Both the position numbers and the translations under genes were made by a program. This document shows positions 1 to 9,138 of a stretch of 64,000 bases of DNA, one piece after another. This stretch comes from Exiguobacterium sp. s146 (GTDB taxonomy: Bacteria; Bacillota; Bacilli; Exiguobacteriales; Exiguobacteriaceae): positions 682,001-746,000 of the forward strand of contig NZ_JACSMA010000001.1 of assembly GCF_018618415.1 (NCBI RefSeq), written 5' to 3'. Numbering within the stretch: position 1 is the first letter of the stretch; every line of letters starts with the position of its first letter. The notes under the pieces were generated by a model. The model made no database searches and was not told the origin of the DNA. It saw only the letters and a program-made list of their open reading frames with translations.

Positions 1-153
1 CTCGCGAAAGCAAATCACATAGTTTTTTTGGAAGAAAAATTACAAGAAATTGAGTCTTTTCATCAAAACTTAAATGAATTTCATAAGTCATATTTAAAAG
101 ATTTAAGTGATCGAATAAACGATTGGGGATTTTGTAATACGGATGCTGTTTAA
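1..153 (+). CDS. C-terminal fragment of an unknown protein
   Basis: An open frame enters from the left edge and stops at TAA 151-153, giving the last 50 residues of a protein whose start lies outside the window. The piece is hydrophilic and probably helical (LEEKLQEIESFHQNLNEF). It is clearly AT-richer than the genes that follow, which suggests a different origin or an accessory gene. I do not recognise the family. A terminator follows about 70 bases downstream. Confidence 0.5.
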   Translation, partial: LAKANHIVFLEEKLQEIESFHQNLNEFHKSYLKDLSDRINDWGFCNTDAV

Positions 154-220
154 CCTTTAATATTTAGATGAAGTTTATTTATTAAATTCAAAAATTGAAC
201 CTTATTAAAAGATTCAATCA

Positions 221-256
221 GACTGTAGACAAAACATTGTCTGCAGTCTTTTTTAT
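221..256 (+). terminator. Rho-independent terminator of the left-edge gene
   Basis: GACTGTAGAC and GTCTGCAGTC form a 10-bp stem with one G-T pair around a short loop, followed by a run of T. It closes the unit entering from the left edge. Confidence 0.8.
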
Positions 257-354
257 TTGCCCGAACGTACACACGTCATTCCTTCTTTTTATAGCTTCGT
301 TCATTTTTTTGTTGAACTCAGGAAAGTAGTTGCCCGATAATTTAATAGATTTAT

Positions 355-558
355 TTATTCATCGTATAACCTTAACAAATCCGCTACAATCGCATCACTT
401 CCGTCTTGGAACATGAACAAGCCGAGGGCGATTAACAGACCTCCGATGATGAGTGTGCCGAACCGCATCAGTCCGTTCGTATTCTTTTTGAATAAACCGC
501 GAATTACGAGCGCTCCACCGATCAATAGCATCAAGAAATACCAAAACCCTATAGCCAT
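355..558 (-). CDS. Small two-helix membrane protein, unknown function
   Basis: This 67-residue protein has two hydrophobic segments (about residues 4-20 and 33-50) separated by a short basic loop (RGLFKKNTNG), with an acidic C-terminus. A strong GAGGAGGA lies almost on the ATG, leaving unusually short spacing, so the true start could be a few codons downstream. The gene is transcribed away from its neighbour at 691. It resembles many short uncharacterised Bacillales membrane proteins, and no function can be assigned. Confidence 0.6.
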   Translation of the reverse strand: MAIGFWYFLMLLIGGALVIRGLFKKNTNGLMRFGTLIIGGLLIALGLFMFQDGSDAIVADLLRLYDE

Positions 559-690
559 TCCTCCTCGAATGTAGTTGGCTTTAGTTTATATATATTTTCC
601 AGTACATACTGTAGGGCGCAGAACTGATTTAATCTAAGCCTAAGACGGGTACAGTACCTTTATGTGTAAATAAAGGGGAGAGTGACCACT

Positions 691-2103
691 ATGCGGAAAA
701 CCATCGTCATCGCGGGAGCGAGCGGCTATATCGGCTCGAACGTGATGGACCATTTAAAAGAAGAATATGACATCATCGCCTTATCTCGTTCGACGAAGAA
801 CAAAGAAGACGAAAACCACATCACGTGGCGGTCGTGCGACTTGTTCTCGTATGAACAGACACGTGAGGCGTGTGAGGGGGCGGACTACGCCATGTTCCTC
901 GTTCACTCGATGATTCCGGACGGCGGGCTGACGCAGGCGACGTTCGAAGACATGGACGCGCTCATTGCCGACAACTTCGCCCGGGCATCGAAAGCGAACG
1001 ACATCGAACAAATCGTCTACTTGAGCGGGATCATACCGAAAGAGTCGAAGACGTTGTCGCGTCACTTGAAGAGCCGGCTCGAGGTCGAACGGATTCTCGG
1101 CGGCCAAGGGGTGCCCGTGACGACGATTCGGGCCGGGCTCATCATCGGTCCGGAAGGTTCATCGTTCCCAATCCTCGCGAAACTCGTCAAACGGTTGCCG
1201 GTCATGATCCTCCCGAACTGGACGAAGACGGAGACGCATCCGATCGACCTGCGTGAAGCCGTCCAGGCGCTCATCTCGGTCGTTGGGGCCGAGGCGCTGT
1301 ATGACCATCATATCGATATCGGCGGCCCAGAAGTGATGACGTATCGGAAGATGATTGAAGATACGGCTGAGGTCATGGGTAAACGCCGCGTCATGATCGA
1401 CTTCCCGTTCCCGACGATCAAGCTGTCCCGCCTCTGGGTCATGGCGGTGACGGGTGAACCGAAAGACACCGTCTATCCACTCGTCGAGAGCATGGGCCAC
1501 GCCATGGTCGCGAAAGACACGACCGGCGTCAAACAAGGGGAGATTCCGTTCAAGGAAGCGGTCGAGCATGCGCTCGAGGAAGAAGAGAAACAGAAGTCGG
1601 GTGGCGGCAAGAAGAAAAAAGCGCCGCAACAGTATACCGTTCGCTCGATTCAACGGTTCGGCCTGCCCGAGAACAAATCGGCGCTATGGATGGCCGACAC
1701 GTATTTCGAGTGGCTCGGCCGGCTCGCATATCCGCTCATCCAGACGACGAAAGAAGACGATGACTGGGAGATTGCGCTCCTGCGCCCGTCACTCGTCGCG
1801 CTCCATCTGTCGCTCGAAGACGAGGCGACGGATGACATGGCATCCTATTCCATCGACGGCGGCCTGTTCACGAAGTTGAGTGAGGATGACAAGACAGGCC
1901 GACTCGAGTTCAGACGGCTCCCCGAGTCGGACGAAGGTCTCGTCGCCATCCATGAATTCGTACCGGCGCTGCCGTGGTGGTTCTATACGAAGACGCAGGC
2001 AAAAGCCCACCTCGTCGTCATGTGGCTGTTCGGTCGTCACGTCCGTCTGCTTGGGGAAGATGCGGATGAGGGCGATCAAGTCGTCGAGGCACCGACGAAT
2101 TAA
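691..2103 (+). CDS. NAD(P)-binding Rossmann protein with extra C-terminal domain
   Basis: This 470-residue protein starts with a nucleotide-binding loop (VIAGASGYIGSNV, about residues 5-17) typical of atypical short-chain dehydrogenases of the NmrA/YwnB type. The first 280 residues look like that fold. A lysine-rich linker (GGGKKKKAP) leads to a C-terminal domain of about 160 residues resembling the DUF2867-type domain seen fused to such proteins. The substrate is unknown. I chose the ATG at 691 because AAGGGGAG lies about 9 bases upstream. The GTG at 682 sits too close to that site. It is monocistronic, ending at a strong terminator. Confidence 0.7.
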   Translation: MRKTIVIAGASGYIGSNVMDHLKEEYDIIALSRSTKNKEDENHITWRSCDLFSYEQTREACEGADYAMFLVHSMIPDGGLTQATFEDMDALIADNFARASKANDIEQIVYLSGIIPKESKTLSRHLKSRLEVERILGGQGVPVTTIRAGLIIGPEGSSFPILAKLVKRLPVMILPNWTKTETHPIDLREAVQALISVVGAEALYDHHIDIGGPEVMTYRKMIEDTAEVMGKRRVMIDFPFPTIKLSRLWVMAVTGEPKDTVYPLVESMGHAMVAKDTTGVKQGEIPFKEAVEHALEEEEKQKSGGGKKKKAPQQYTVRSIQRFGLPENKSALWMADTYFEWLGRLAYPLIQTTKEDDDWEIALLRPSLVALHLSLEDEATDDMASYSIDGGLFTKLSEDDKTGRLEFRRLPESDEGLVAIHEFVPALPWWFYTKTQAKAHLVVMWLFGRHVRLLGEDADEGDQVVEAPTN

Positions 2104-2107
2104 GGAA

Positions 2108-2142
2108 GACGCATCCATCTCGTGATGGATGCGTCTTTTTGT
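2108..2142 (+). terminator. Rho-independent terminator
   Basis: GACGCATCCATC pairs perfectly with GATGGATGCGTC around a 4-base loop, followed by TTTTTGTTTT. It closes the gene at 691-2103. Confidence 0.92.
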
Positions 2143-2243
2143 TTTGTCGATTATGTTAACGTTTCGCCAGAGTCGTTTACAAAGGGAAGGGACAGGCGTA
2201 AACTGAACTCGTTTTCGACATCATGGAAAGAAGGAATGCAAGA

Positions 2244-3800
2244 ATGGACAACTTCATGACACCACGCCAAGGCTGGCAAAAGGACATCTCGGCCGGAATC
2301 ACCGTCGGGGTCGTCGCCGTGCCGCTCGCGATGGCGTTCGCGATTGCCTCGGGCGTCGGACCGGTGTACGGCCTGTATACGGCCATCATCGCGGGTATTC
2401 TCGTCAGCCTGTTCGGAGGCTCGACGTTCCAAATCGCCGGACCGACCGGCGCCTTCATCCCGATCGTCTCGGGCGTTATGCTCGCGCACGGCTACGAAGG
2501 GTTGCTCGTAACGACGTTTCTCGCCGGGATTCTATTGTTCCTCATGAGCGTGCTCCGTGTCGGACGACTCATCCGCTTCATGCCGCGTGCTGTCACCATC
2601 GGCTTTACGGCCGGGATCGCCGTCGTCATCTTCGTCGATCAGCTCGACGAACTGTTCGGCATCACGTTCGAGAAGGCGCCGCACTTCCACGAGAACTTCC
2701 TTCAGCTCGTGACCTCATTGCCGGAGGCGAGTCTTTGGCCCGTCTTCATTGCGGCCATCGGTTTCTTGACGCTCTGGCTCGTGCCGAAACTGCCCGTGAA
2801 GTTACCGCTTCTCTTGATGGCAATGCTCGTGCCGACGTTCGTCAGCCTCGTCATCCCTGGCGAAGTCGCGACGATTGGCAGCGCCTATGGCGGCATCCCG
2901 AGCGGACTGCCGGAGTTCAACTGGCTCGCCATCGACCTCGATATGATTGCGACGCTGCTGCCGTCGGCGTTCGCCATCGCCTTCCTCGGGGCGCTCGAAT
3001 CCCTGTTGTCGGGTGCGGTCGCGGACGGCATGGCCGGCACGAAGATGAACCCGGACAAGGAACTGTTCGGGCAAGGGCTCGCCAACGTCGTCGTCCCGTT
3101 CTTTGGCGGGATCCCAGCGACGGGTGCCATCGCCCGGACGGCGACGAACATTCAAGCCGGGGCCGTCAGCCGCCGCTCCGGCGTCATCCACGGGTTGACG
3201 GTGCTCCTCGCCGTGCTCGTGTTGGCACCGCTCGCGAGCTACGTCCCACTGGCCGCACTTGCACCAATTTTGATGCGCGTCGCCTGGAACATGTCCGAGC
3301 GGCACCACGTCTTCGAGATGCTCCGGCATCGGTCGGCCGAATCGCTCGTCTTGCTCATCACGCTCGGACTGACCGTCTTTGTCGATCTCGTCGTTGCCGT
3401 CGAGGTCGGGGTCATCTGTGCGCTCGCCTTGTTCGCGAAACGGATGGCCGACACGATTGACGTCCGCGAACAGACGGAACGATACGTGACGCGGGACGGA
3501 CAGGTCGTCTTCAGCGTCGAAGGGCCGCTCTTTTTCGGCGCAATCGAGATGTTCGAGCATGTCTTGCATCATATCCATAACGAGCCCGACGTGTTCATCT
3601 TCAACTTCCATCGCTGTCCGGTCATCGATGTGACGGCCGTCGAAGAGATTCGTCGCGTCGTCCGGGAGTTGAAAGCGGCCGAGCGCCGTGTCGTCTTCGC
3701 ACACTTGTCGGCACCGGTGCGACAGACGCTCATGCATTATGGCGTCCTTGACCACGTTGATACGTTCGAGACGACGCAGGAAGCGATTGACGCGTCTTAA
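2244..3800 (+). CDS. SulP-family inorganic anion transporter with STAS domain
   Basis: This 518-residue membrane protein has the SulP pattern: an N-terminal hydrophobic core of 10-14 helices beginning [20 protein letters not shown], the conserved GPTGAF stretch, and a cytoplasmic STAS domain over roughly the last 90 residues ([11 protein letters not shown] through [10 protein letters not shown]). Members move sulfate, bicarbonate or other small anions with H+ or Na+. The substrate here cannot be read from sequence. The start at 2244 is preferred over 2223 because AAGAAGG sits about 8 bases upstream of it. Its stop overlaps by 4 bases the end of the converging yolD-like gene, with no terminator visible between them. 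Confidence 0.88.
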   Translation: MDNFMTPRQGWQKDISAGITVGVVAVPLAMAFAIASGVGPVYGLYTAIIAGILVSLFGGSTFQIAGPTGAFIPIVSGVMLAHGYEGLLVTTFLAGILLFLMSVLRVGRLIRFMPRAVTIGFTAGIAVVIFVDQLDELFGITFEKAPHFHENFLQLVTSLPEASLWPVFIAAIGFLTLWLVPKLPVKLPLLLMAMLVPTFVSLVIPGEVATIGSAYGGIPSGLPEFNWLAIDLDMIATLLPSAFAIAFLGALESLLSGAVADGMAGTKMNPDKELFGQGLANVVVPFFGGIPATGAIARTATNIQAGAVSRRSGVIHGLTVLLAVLVLAPLASYVPLAALAPILMRVAWNMSERHHVFEMLRHRSAESLVLLITLGLTVFVDLVVAVEVGVICALALFAKRMADTIDVREQTERYVTRDGQVVFSVEGPLFFGAIEMFEHVLHHIHNEPDVFIFNFHRCPVIDVTAVEEIRRVVRELKAAERRVVFAHLSAPVRQTLMHYGVLDHVDTFETTQEAIDAS

Positions 3801-4126
3801 CGGACAGACAGAATCTGACCGAACGGGATACGACGCACCTCGGTGTCGAACAGCTCGACTTCACGCTCGGCGTAATAGATGGCGTGGACGTAACCGCGCA
3901 CCATATGGGTCATGCCGTTGTCGAACAGCGTCAGCTCGACGGCGTCACCTTCCCGGATGGCGCGTTCGAGCTCGGTCTGCCACAGATAGAGCAATTGCTC
4001 ATCCAAGTCGGGAAGCTCGATCTTTTGGACGTGGGCGTAATATTTCTTCAGGAGCGCCACGTGCTCGGGCATGAGGAACGGGATCCATTTCAATTCACCA
4101 CGGTCTTTGTAGCGGGTCTGGCTCAT
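3797..4126 (-). CDS. yolD: YolD-like protein
   Basis: This 109-residue protein carries the YolD pattern: an RGxxKW-like N-terminus ([15 protein letters not shown]), a central helical part and a C-terminal stretch ([10 protein letters not shown]) typical of the family. YolD-like proteins are usually encoded beside Y-family polymerases of the UvrX/YqjW type and are thought to act with them. Here its ATG overlaps the TGA of the upstream uvrX-like gene (ATGA), so the two are translationally coupled and share the SOS promoter. GGAGGTGA lies 6-8 bases before the start. Confidence 0.85.
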   Translation of the reverse strand: MSQTRYKDRGELKWIPFLMPEHVALLKKYYAHVQKIELPDLDEQLLYLWQTELERAIREGDAVELTLFDNGMTHMVRGYVHAIYYAEREVELFDTEVRRIPFGQILSVR

Positions 4127-5418
4127 GACGATTCACCTCCTTGTTTATGTCCGCCGATTAACCGCTGGCGGGTACGGAGCGGACTGTCTTTCAATAGGCT
4201 CGACGCCGGGCGGATCGTGCCCCGGCCGAAGCGGACGTTCAAGCTATCGACGAGGTCGAGGAAGTCGAACCGGCGCGCCCGGGCCCACTCATCCTCGAAA
4301 AAGGAGAGTTGGACGTGGTCGCTCCTTGGCTCGAGCTTGCCGAGGGCGACCGAGACGTACCGGACGGCCTCCGTCTCGTCCCACGCGTCGAGGAAGAGCG
4401 TCAACAACACCGGCAAGAACTCGCGCTCGTCCGCTGTGAAGCGGGCGAGCTTTTTTTGTTTGCTGAACCCGCGCCGCTCGCTCGTCCGGGTATAGCGTAC
4501 ACCGAGATGGATGCTGCCGCCGACGAGCCCGGCCTGTCGCGTTCGCATCCCGACCTCGACGGCAATGGCCTGCAGGACAAGACGGATGGCCGCATACGTC
4601 GTGTAATCTTTCATGAGCGTGATGCCATGGCCGATCGTCCGGGGTCGCTGCCGTTTCGCCCCGAATAAAGAGCTCGGCGGGAGAATCGTCGGCGACTCGT
4701 CGATGCCCCAGGCGTGGTGCCACAGCTCGGCGCCGATGACACCGAACTTCTCATGCAGCGTCTCGAGCGGATAACGGGCGAGGTCGCCGATCGTGTCGAT
4801 GCCGAGCCGATGGAGATGGACTTCCATCTTTGCGCCGACGCCCCACATCTTGCCGATCGGAGCGGGATGGATCAATCGTTCGACGTCGTGGAGGAAGCAG
4901 CTGGCGACACCCGTCTTCTTCCCATGCAGGTCGAGGACGAGCTTGGCGAGGACGTTGTTCGGCCCGATGCCGATTGTGACCGGGATGCCCGTGTAGCGGA
5001 ACACGGTCGAGCGGATGAGCCGGGCGACGTGCGCATCGTTCCCGAATAGGCGCTCCGTCCCGGTCAAGTCGACGAGCGTCTCATCAATCGAGTAGACGCG
5101 AATCGCCTCCGGGGGCGCGAACTGATGCAAAATGTGGACGATTTGCACGGATACGTTCAAATAATGGCTCATCCGGGCCTCGGCGTAGATGACGTGTCGC
5201 CGTTCGTGCCACGGTAAGCGGTCGATGTGGAACCGCCGCGAGCCGGTCTTGATGCCGAGCTGCTTCATCGGCGGCGTCGCGGCAAGGACGAGCGCACCGT
5301 GGTCCTGCAGGTTCGATAAGACGACGAGCTTCGTCTTGTACGGGTTCAACTTTCGGGCGGCGCACTCGCAACTGGCGTAGAACGAGACGCTGTCGATACA
5401 AAAAATCCGACGTCGCAT
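4123..5418 (-). CDS. uvrX: Y-family DNA polymerase, UvrX/YqjW type
   Basis: This 431-residue error-prone translesion polymerase has the palm motifs [10 protein letters not shown] (catalytic Asp9) and [12 protein letters not shown] (Asp112 and Glu113), and a helix-hairpin-helix region ([16 protein letters not shown]). It is predicted to copy past DNA lesions during the SOS response. The ATG at 5418 is chosen because GGAGAGG lies 5 bases upstream. The in-frame GTG at 5424 is inside the ribosome-binding site. A near-perfect LexA box lies about 20 bases upstream. It is co-transcribed with the overlapping yolD-like gene. In Bacillus this pair occurs both on prophages and in host chromosomes, and nothing phage-like flanks it here. 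Confidence 0.9.
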   Translation of the reverse strand: MRRRIFCIDSVSFYASCECAARKLNPYKTKLVVLSNLQDHGALVLAATPPMKQLGIKTGSRRFHIDRLPWHERRHVIYAEARMSHYLNVSVQIVHILHQFAPPEAIRVYSIDETLVDLTGTERLFGNDAHVARLIRSTVFRYTGIPVTIGIGPNNVLAKLVLDLHGKKTGVASCFLHDVERLIHPAPIGKMWGVGAKMEVHLHRLGIDTIGDLARYPLETLHEKFGVIGAELWHHAWGIDESPTILPPSSLFGAKRQRPRTIGHGITLMKDYTTYAAIRLVLQAIAVEVGMRTRQAGLVGGSIHLGVRYTRTSERRGFSKQKKLARFTADEREFLPVLLTLFLDAWDETEAVRYVSVALGKLEPRSDHVQLSFFEDEWARARRFDFLDLVDSLNVRFGRGTIRPASSLLKDSPLRTRQRLIGGHKQGGESS

Positions 5419-5437
5419 AGCCACCTCTCCTTTTTTA

Positions 5438-5451
5438 CGAACAAACGTTCT
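5438..5451 (-). promoter_or_regulatory. LexA (DinR) SOS box of uvrX-yolD
   Basis: CGAACAAACGTTCT (plus-strand reading) fits the Gram-positive LexA consensus CGAAC-N4-GTTCG with one mismatch at the last position. It lies about 20 bases upstream of the uvrX start, so repression by LexA and induction by DNA damage are expected. Confidence 0.85.
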
Positions 5452-5602
5452 GTTTTTGTCATCGTATCACGGTCTCACGCCGTCTCAAATAGAAAAATGA
5501 AAAGAAATTTGAAAGAAGTCAAAAAAAGGGTGGAATGAATGATGAAATTCCAACTTTTTGGGATTTACCGAAATAATAAAGCGAGGAAGAAACAAAATCC
5601 GT

Positions 5603-5608
5603 TATAAT
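5603..5608 (+). promoter_or_regulatory. Possible -10 box of secA2
   Basis: TATAAT stands 48 bases before the secA2 GTG in an AT-rich leader. No convincing -35 box is seen at 16-18 bases upstream, so only the -10 element is called. Confidence 0.45.
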
Positions 5609-5655
5609 GAGAGGGTAGCTAGACAAATATGGTTTCGGACGATGGAGGCTATCCT

Positions 5656-8025
5656 GTGATTGATTTTGTGAAGCAATTGACCAATGATCAGGCACGACGA
5701 TTGAAAACCTATAAGAAACAAGTCGAACGCATCAACGAGTACGAGGAGACGATGCAAGCGTTGGACGATGAGGCGCTTCGCCAGTACGCGCTCGAACTGA
5801 AACAGCGGCTCACGGACGGTGCGGACGTCCGTGCCATCACGGAGGAAGGGTTCGCCCTCGTCCGCGAGGCATCCGTCCGGACGATTGGGCTCCGTCATTA
5901 TGACGTCCAGCTCATCGGCGGTCTCGCGCTACTGGAAGGGAATATCGCCGAGATGCCGACCGGGGAAGGGAAGACGCTCGTGGCGGCACTCCCGGCATTC
6001 GTCAAGGCACTCGAAGGGAAAGGCGTCCACGTCATCACGGTGAACGATTATTTGGCGCAACGTGACGCCGAGCAGATCGGCAAGATTCACACGTTCCTCG
6101 GGCTTACGGTTGGGTTGAACGTGCCGGAGATGGAGCTCCCTGACAAGCAAGCGGCATATGCGGCCGACATTACATACGGGGTGGGGACCGAGTTCGGCTT
6201 CGACTATCTTCGGGACCATTTGGTCGGCTCGCCGGAAGAACGCGTGCAGCGTCCGTTCCATTTCGCCTTGCTCGATGAAGTCGACAGCGTCTTGATCGAC
6301 GAGGCGAAGACGCCGCTCATCATCGCCCAGAAGGACGAGTCACACGTCCGCCTGAAACGGCTCGCCCAAACCGTGTTCGGTCAATTGACGGAAGACGAGT
6401 ATACGCTCGACCTCGAGGCGCGCGCCGTCATGTTCTCAGACAAGGGCATCGAGAAAATCGAGGCGTTGTTCTCGGTCGACAACCTGTTCTCCGCTGAGCA
6501 CCACGTCCTCTATCACTACATGATGCAGGCGCTCCGGGCGAACGTGCTGTTCGAACGGGACGTCGACTATATCGTCCAAGAGGGCAAAATCGAGTTGATC
6601 GACTTGTTCACGGGCCGGGTCATGGAAGGACGCAGCCTGTCGGAAGGCCTCCATCAGGCGCTCGAGGCGAAAGAGCAGCTCGACATCACCGAAGAGAACA
6701 AGACGACGGCCGAGATCACGATTCAACACTACTTCCGGATGTACCCACTCCTCGGTGGCATGACCGGGACGGCGCAGACGTCACGCGAAGAGTTCATGAA
6801 GACGTATCAAATGGACGTCGTCCAAGTGCCGACGAACCGGCCGCGTCTGCGGGAAGACTTGCCGGACCGCGTCTTTGACACAATCGCCCATAAATATGCG
6901 GCGGTGGGACAAGAAGTGGCGGCCATCCACGCGACGGGACAACCGATTTTAATCGGGACGACCTCAATCGCCCAGTCGGAGGCTGTCAGTGAACAGCTCG
7001 AGCGACAAGGTATCAAGCATGAGCTGTTGAACGCGAAGACGGTCGCCCAAGAAGCCGAGATCATCGCCGAGGCGGGACGGCTCGGGCACGTGACGATCGC
7101 GACGAACATGGCCGGACGCGGGACCGACATCGTCTTAGACGAGACGGCGCGCGAACGAGGTGGCTTATATGTCATCGGGACGGAACGGCACGAGTCGCTT
7201 CGCGTCGACAACCAGCTCCGCGGCCGGTCGGGGCGCCAAGGCGACCCGGGCATGTCACGTTTCTTCGTCTCGCTCGAGGACGACCTCGTCAAACGGTACG
7301 CCGCCGAGCGATTGAAACGGGTCGAACACAAACTGAAGCCGGACGAGCACGGGGAGATTCGCCATAAAGAAGCCGGCGACATCATCGAATACGCCCAGAC
7401 GACGATTGAAGGCGTCGGCGTCTCGGTCCGCGACTACATGTTCAAACTCGACGACGTCTTGAACGAGCAACGCCGCATCATCTATACGATTCGTGACGAG
7501 GCGGTCGACGCCAACGCGACGGCCATCTTGAACAACGTGCTTGCGATGATGCGCCTCGCGCTTGAAGAGACGCTCGACCGTCACATCGACGCCGAGCTCG
7601 TGCCGGAGGAGTGGGCGAAAGATGCCTTGCTCGAGGACTATGTCTATTTGACACAACAGACACCGCCATGGCCTGAGACAGTCGGCGATAAGTATGAGTT
7701 GCAACAAGAGGTCGCCCCGTGGATCGATGGCATCATCGAGACGGCCAAACAGCGTATCGAAGGCTATCCGGAAGTCATCTCCTTTGCCCGTCAACAGTTA
7801 CTCAGCCATCTCGATATCCGCTGGACGAACCATTTGACGACGATGAACGCCTTGAAAGAAGGCATCGGGCTCCGCAGCTACGGCCAGGAAGACCCGAGCC
7901 GTCAGTTCGGCAAGGAAGGGCTCGAGATTTTCCAAGAGACGTATCTCGACATCGCCCGCGACGTGACGATTCAACTGTGCCAGTTAGACCTATACTTTGC
8001 GCAACGGGAAGAGGAGGGGCTGTGA
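5656..8025 (+). CDS. secA2: Accessory Sec translocase ATPase SecA2
   Basis: This 789-residue SecA-type motor has Walker A MPTGEGKT (about 100-107), Walker B DEVD (about 207-210), the NMAGRGTDI and QLRGRSGRQGDPG motifs of the second nucleotide-binding fold, and the helical scaffold. It lacks the C-terminal zinc-binding linker of housekeeping SecA and is shorter, as expected for SecA2. The GTG at 5656 is preferred because GGAGG (5644-5648) is correctly spaced before it, while the ATG at 5629 has no site. The next gene begins one base after its stop and encodes an S-layer assembly factor, the same pairing as secA2-slaP in the Bacillus cereus group, where SecA2 exports S-layer proteins. Confidence 0.92.
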   Translation: MIDFVKQLTNDQARRLKTYKKQVERINEYEETMQALDDEALRQYALELKQRLTDGADVRAITEEGFALVREASVRTIGLRHYDVQLIGGLALLEGNIAEMPTGEGKTLVAALPAFVKALEGKGVHVITVNDYLAQRDAEQIGKIHTFLGLTVGLNVPEMELPDKQAAYAADITYGVGTEFGFDYLRDHLVGSPEERVQRPFHFALLDEVDSVLIDEAKTPLIIAQKDESHVRLKRLAQTVFGQLTEDEYTLDLEARAVMFSDKGIEKIEALFSVDNLFSAEHHVLYHYMMQALRANVLFERDVDYIVQEGKIELIDLFTGRVMEGRSLSEGLHQALEAKEQLDITEENKTTAEITIQHYFRMYPLLGGMTGTAQTSREEFMKTYQMDVVQVPTNRPRLREDLPDRVFDTIAHKYAAVGQEVAAIHATGQPILIGTTSIAQSEAVSEQLERQGIKHELLNAKTVAQEAEIIAEAGRLGHVTIATNMAGRGTDIVLDETARERGGLYVIGTERHESLRVDNQLRGRSGRQGDPGMSRFFVSLEDDLVKRYAAERLKRVEHKLKPDEHGEIRHKEAGDIIEYAQTTIEGVGVSVRDYMFKLDDVLNEQRRIIYTIRDEAVDANATAILNNVLAMMRLALEETLDRHIDAELVPEEWAKDALLEDYVYLTQQTPPWPETVGDKYELQQEVAPWIDGIIETAKQRIEGYPEVISFARQQLLSHLDIRWTNHLTTMNALKEGIGLRSYGQEDPSRQFGKEGLEIFQETYLDIARDVTIQLCQLDLYFAQREEEGL

Positions 8026-8026
8026 C

Positions 8027-8848
8027 ATGTTCGGACTGTTGAAACGAAAGAAAGTCGAGACGATCATCCGCCAAGACGACGAGCGGACGCTCCGCCTCGT
8101 GTTCGACGAAGGGATGGACATCTCGAAAGAAGATGAGTACGTGTTCCGCTACCACGCGACGACGCTGCCGCCGCTCGCGGACAACCAGCTGTCGATTGAA
8201 CTGCTCAGTGCGACGAAGAACCCGGGCGGCCTGTCCGTCGTCGCCTTGTTCCGCAACACGGTCGCGACCGAGTTCTCGCTCGATGAGATTCCGGTGTTGT
8301 TGTTGAACGAACAGCGTGAACCGCTCGGCCAGAAGATGCTCAGCCGGATGGACTTGCCGTCGTTCGAGGCGATGACGAGTAAGCCTGTCTATCTCGACTT
8401 CTTCGAGGAGGAACTGTTCACCGAGATCGACGCCCTCGATACCGAGTCGATTCAGCTCGCCTTCCAAATGAACCCGACGGCACCGCTTCAAGACGTGACG
8501 GACAGCGAGCGCGATGCGTTCCCGGACGTGGCGTGGCATCGCCTGAAACGGATGAACATCCTCAGCCGCCCGGTTGCCGAAGGCCAGTTCGATTTGTTGC
8601 TCGTCCATCTCGACGTGACCGACACGGAAATCGGGGCCTCGCTTCTCGTTCGGAATGGCTATGCCGAGCAGGCGCTCCAAATCCCGCGTCTTCCGCTCGA
8701 GCTGATACAGCGGGACGAGGTCGTCGGCCGAGCCGACGCCGTGCTCGCCGAGCCGATCTTACCGAAACATGACTATCCGCTCCACGTCCGCTTTAAGCGG
8801 CCGGAAGGCGAGAGCGACGGACCGATCTCGATTCGAATCCGTTCGTGA
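8027..8848 (+). CDS. slaP: Accessory Sec system S-layer assembly protein, SlaP-like
   Basis: This 273-residue soluble protein starts MFGLLKRKKVETI and has no signal peptide or membrane helix. Its beta-rich acidic middle (DLPSFEAMTSKPVYLDF) and its position one base after secA2 match the SLAP assembly proteins that help SecA2 export S-layer subunits. The ATG at 8027 is chosen because GAGGAGGGG lies about 8 bases upstream, overlapping the end of secA2. Recognition rests mainly on genomic pairing and general similarity. The C-terminal part (about 180-273) looks like a duplicate of the N-terminal beta domain. Confidence 0.75.
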   Translation: MFGLLKRKKVETIIRQDDERTLRLVFDEGMDISKEDEYVFRYHATTLPPLADNQLSIELLSATKNPGGLSVVALFRNTVATEFSLDEIPVLLLNEQREPLGQKMLSRMDLPSFEAMTSKPVYLDFFEEELFTEIDALDTESIQLAFQMNPTAPLQDVTDSERDAFPDVAWHRLKRMNILSRPVAEGQFDLLLVHLDVTDTEIGASLLVRNGYAEQALQIPRLPLELIQRDEVVGRADAVLAEPILPKHDYPLHVRFKRPEGESDGPISIRIRS

Positions 8849-8855
8849 CGATATG

Positions 8856-8888
8856 ACCATCCCTGACACGAGTCGGGGATGGTTTTTA
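8856..8888 (+). terminator. Terminator of the secA2-slaP operon
   Basis: ACCATCCCTGAC pairs with GTCGGGGATGGT around ACGA, followed by TTTTA. It separates secA2-slaP from the exported nucleotidase gene. Confidence 0.8.
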
Positions 8889-9070
8889 GGTCTAAAGGAC
8901 TGCTTGTGCGAGGTCTAGCTTCTAAACAAGTTCGACCAAAAAATCGTTTGACGCGAAGTCGTCTGTTCCGTTCCATCATACCGATTCGGTCTTTTTCCAT
9001 GTTCTCGGAAAGTCGTCTAGGACCAGACCTTTCTTTACCAAATTTTAAAGGAAATAGGGCGTAAGATTCA

Positions 9071-9099
9071 TTAAAATGGAGAGGCCGCTATGGTATATT
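9071..9099 (+). promoter_or_regulatory. Candidate promoter of the exported nucleotidase
   Basis: TTAAAA and TATATT are 17 bases apart, about 40 bases before the start codon. The -35 is poor. The rest of the 290-base gap (8849-9138) shows no gene or other clear element. Confidence 0.4.
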
Positions 9100-9138
9100 T
9101 AGTCCGCAATGCACACCACATGAATGGGGAGAAAAATC

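Noticed and set aside
1159-1653. Long minus-strand frame opposite the NAD(P)-binding gene
   Set aside because: It is a shadow frame created by the strong third-position bias of the plus-strand gene. Arg and Asp dominate and no start signal exists. The same applies to many frames opposite SulP, SecA2, fad and suf genes.
5531-5552. TGGAAT-N10-ATTCCA inverted repeat between uvrX and secA2 as a terminator
   Set aside because: It is too weak, and it lies upstream of both divergent genes, where a terminator has no role. It could be an operator but nothing supports this.
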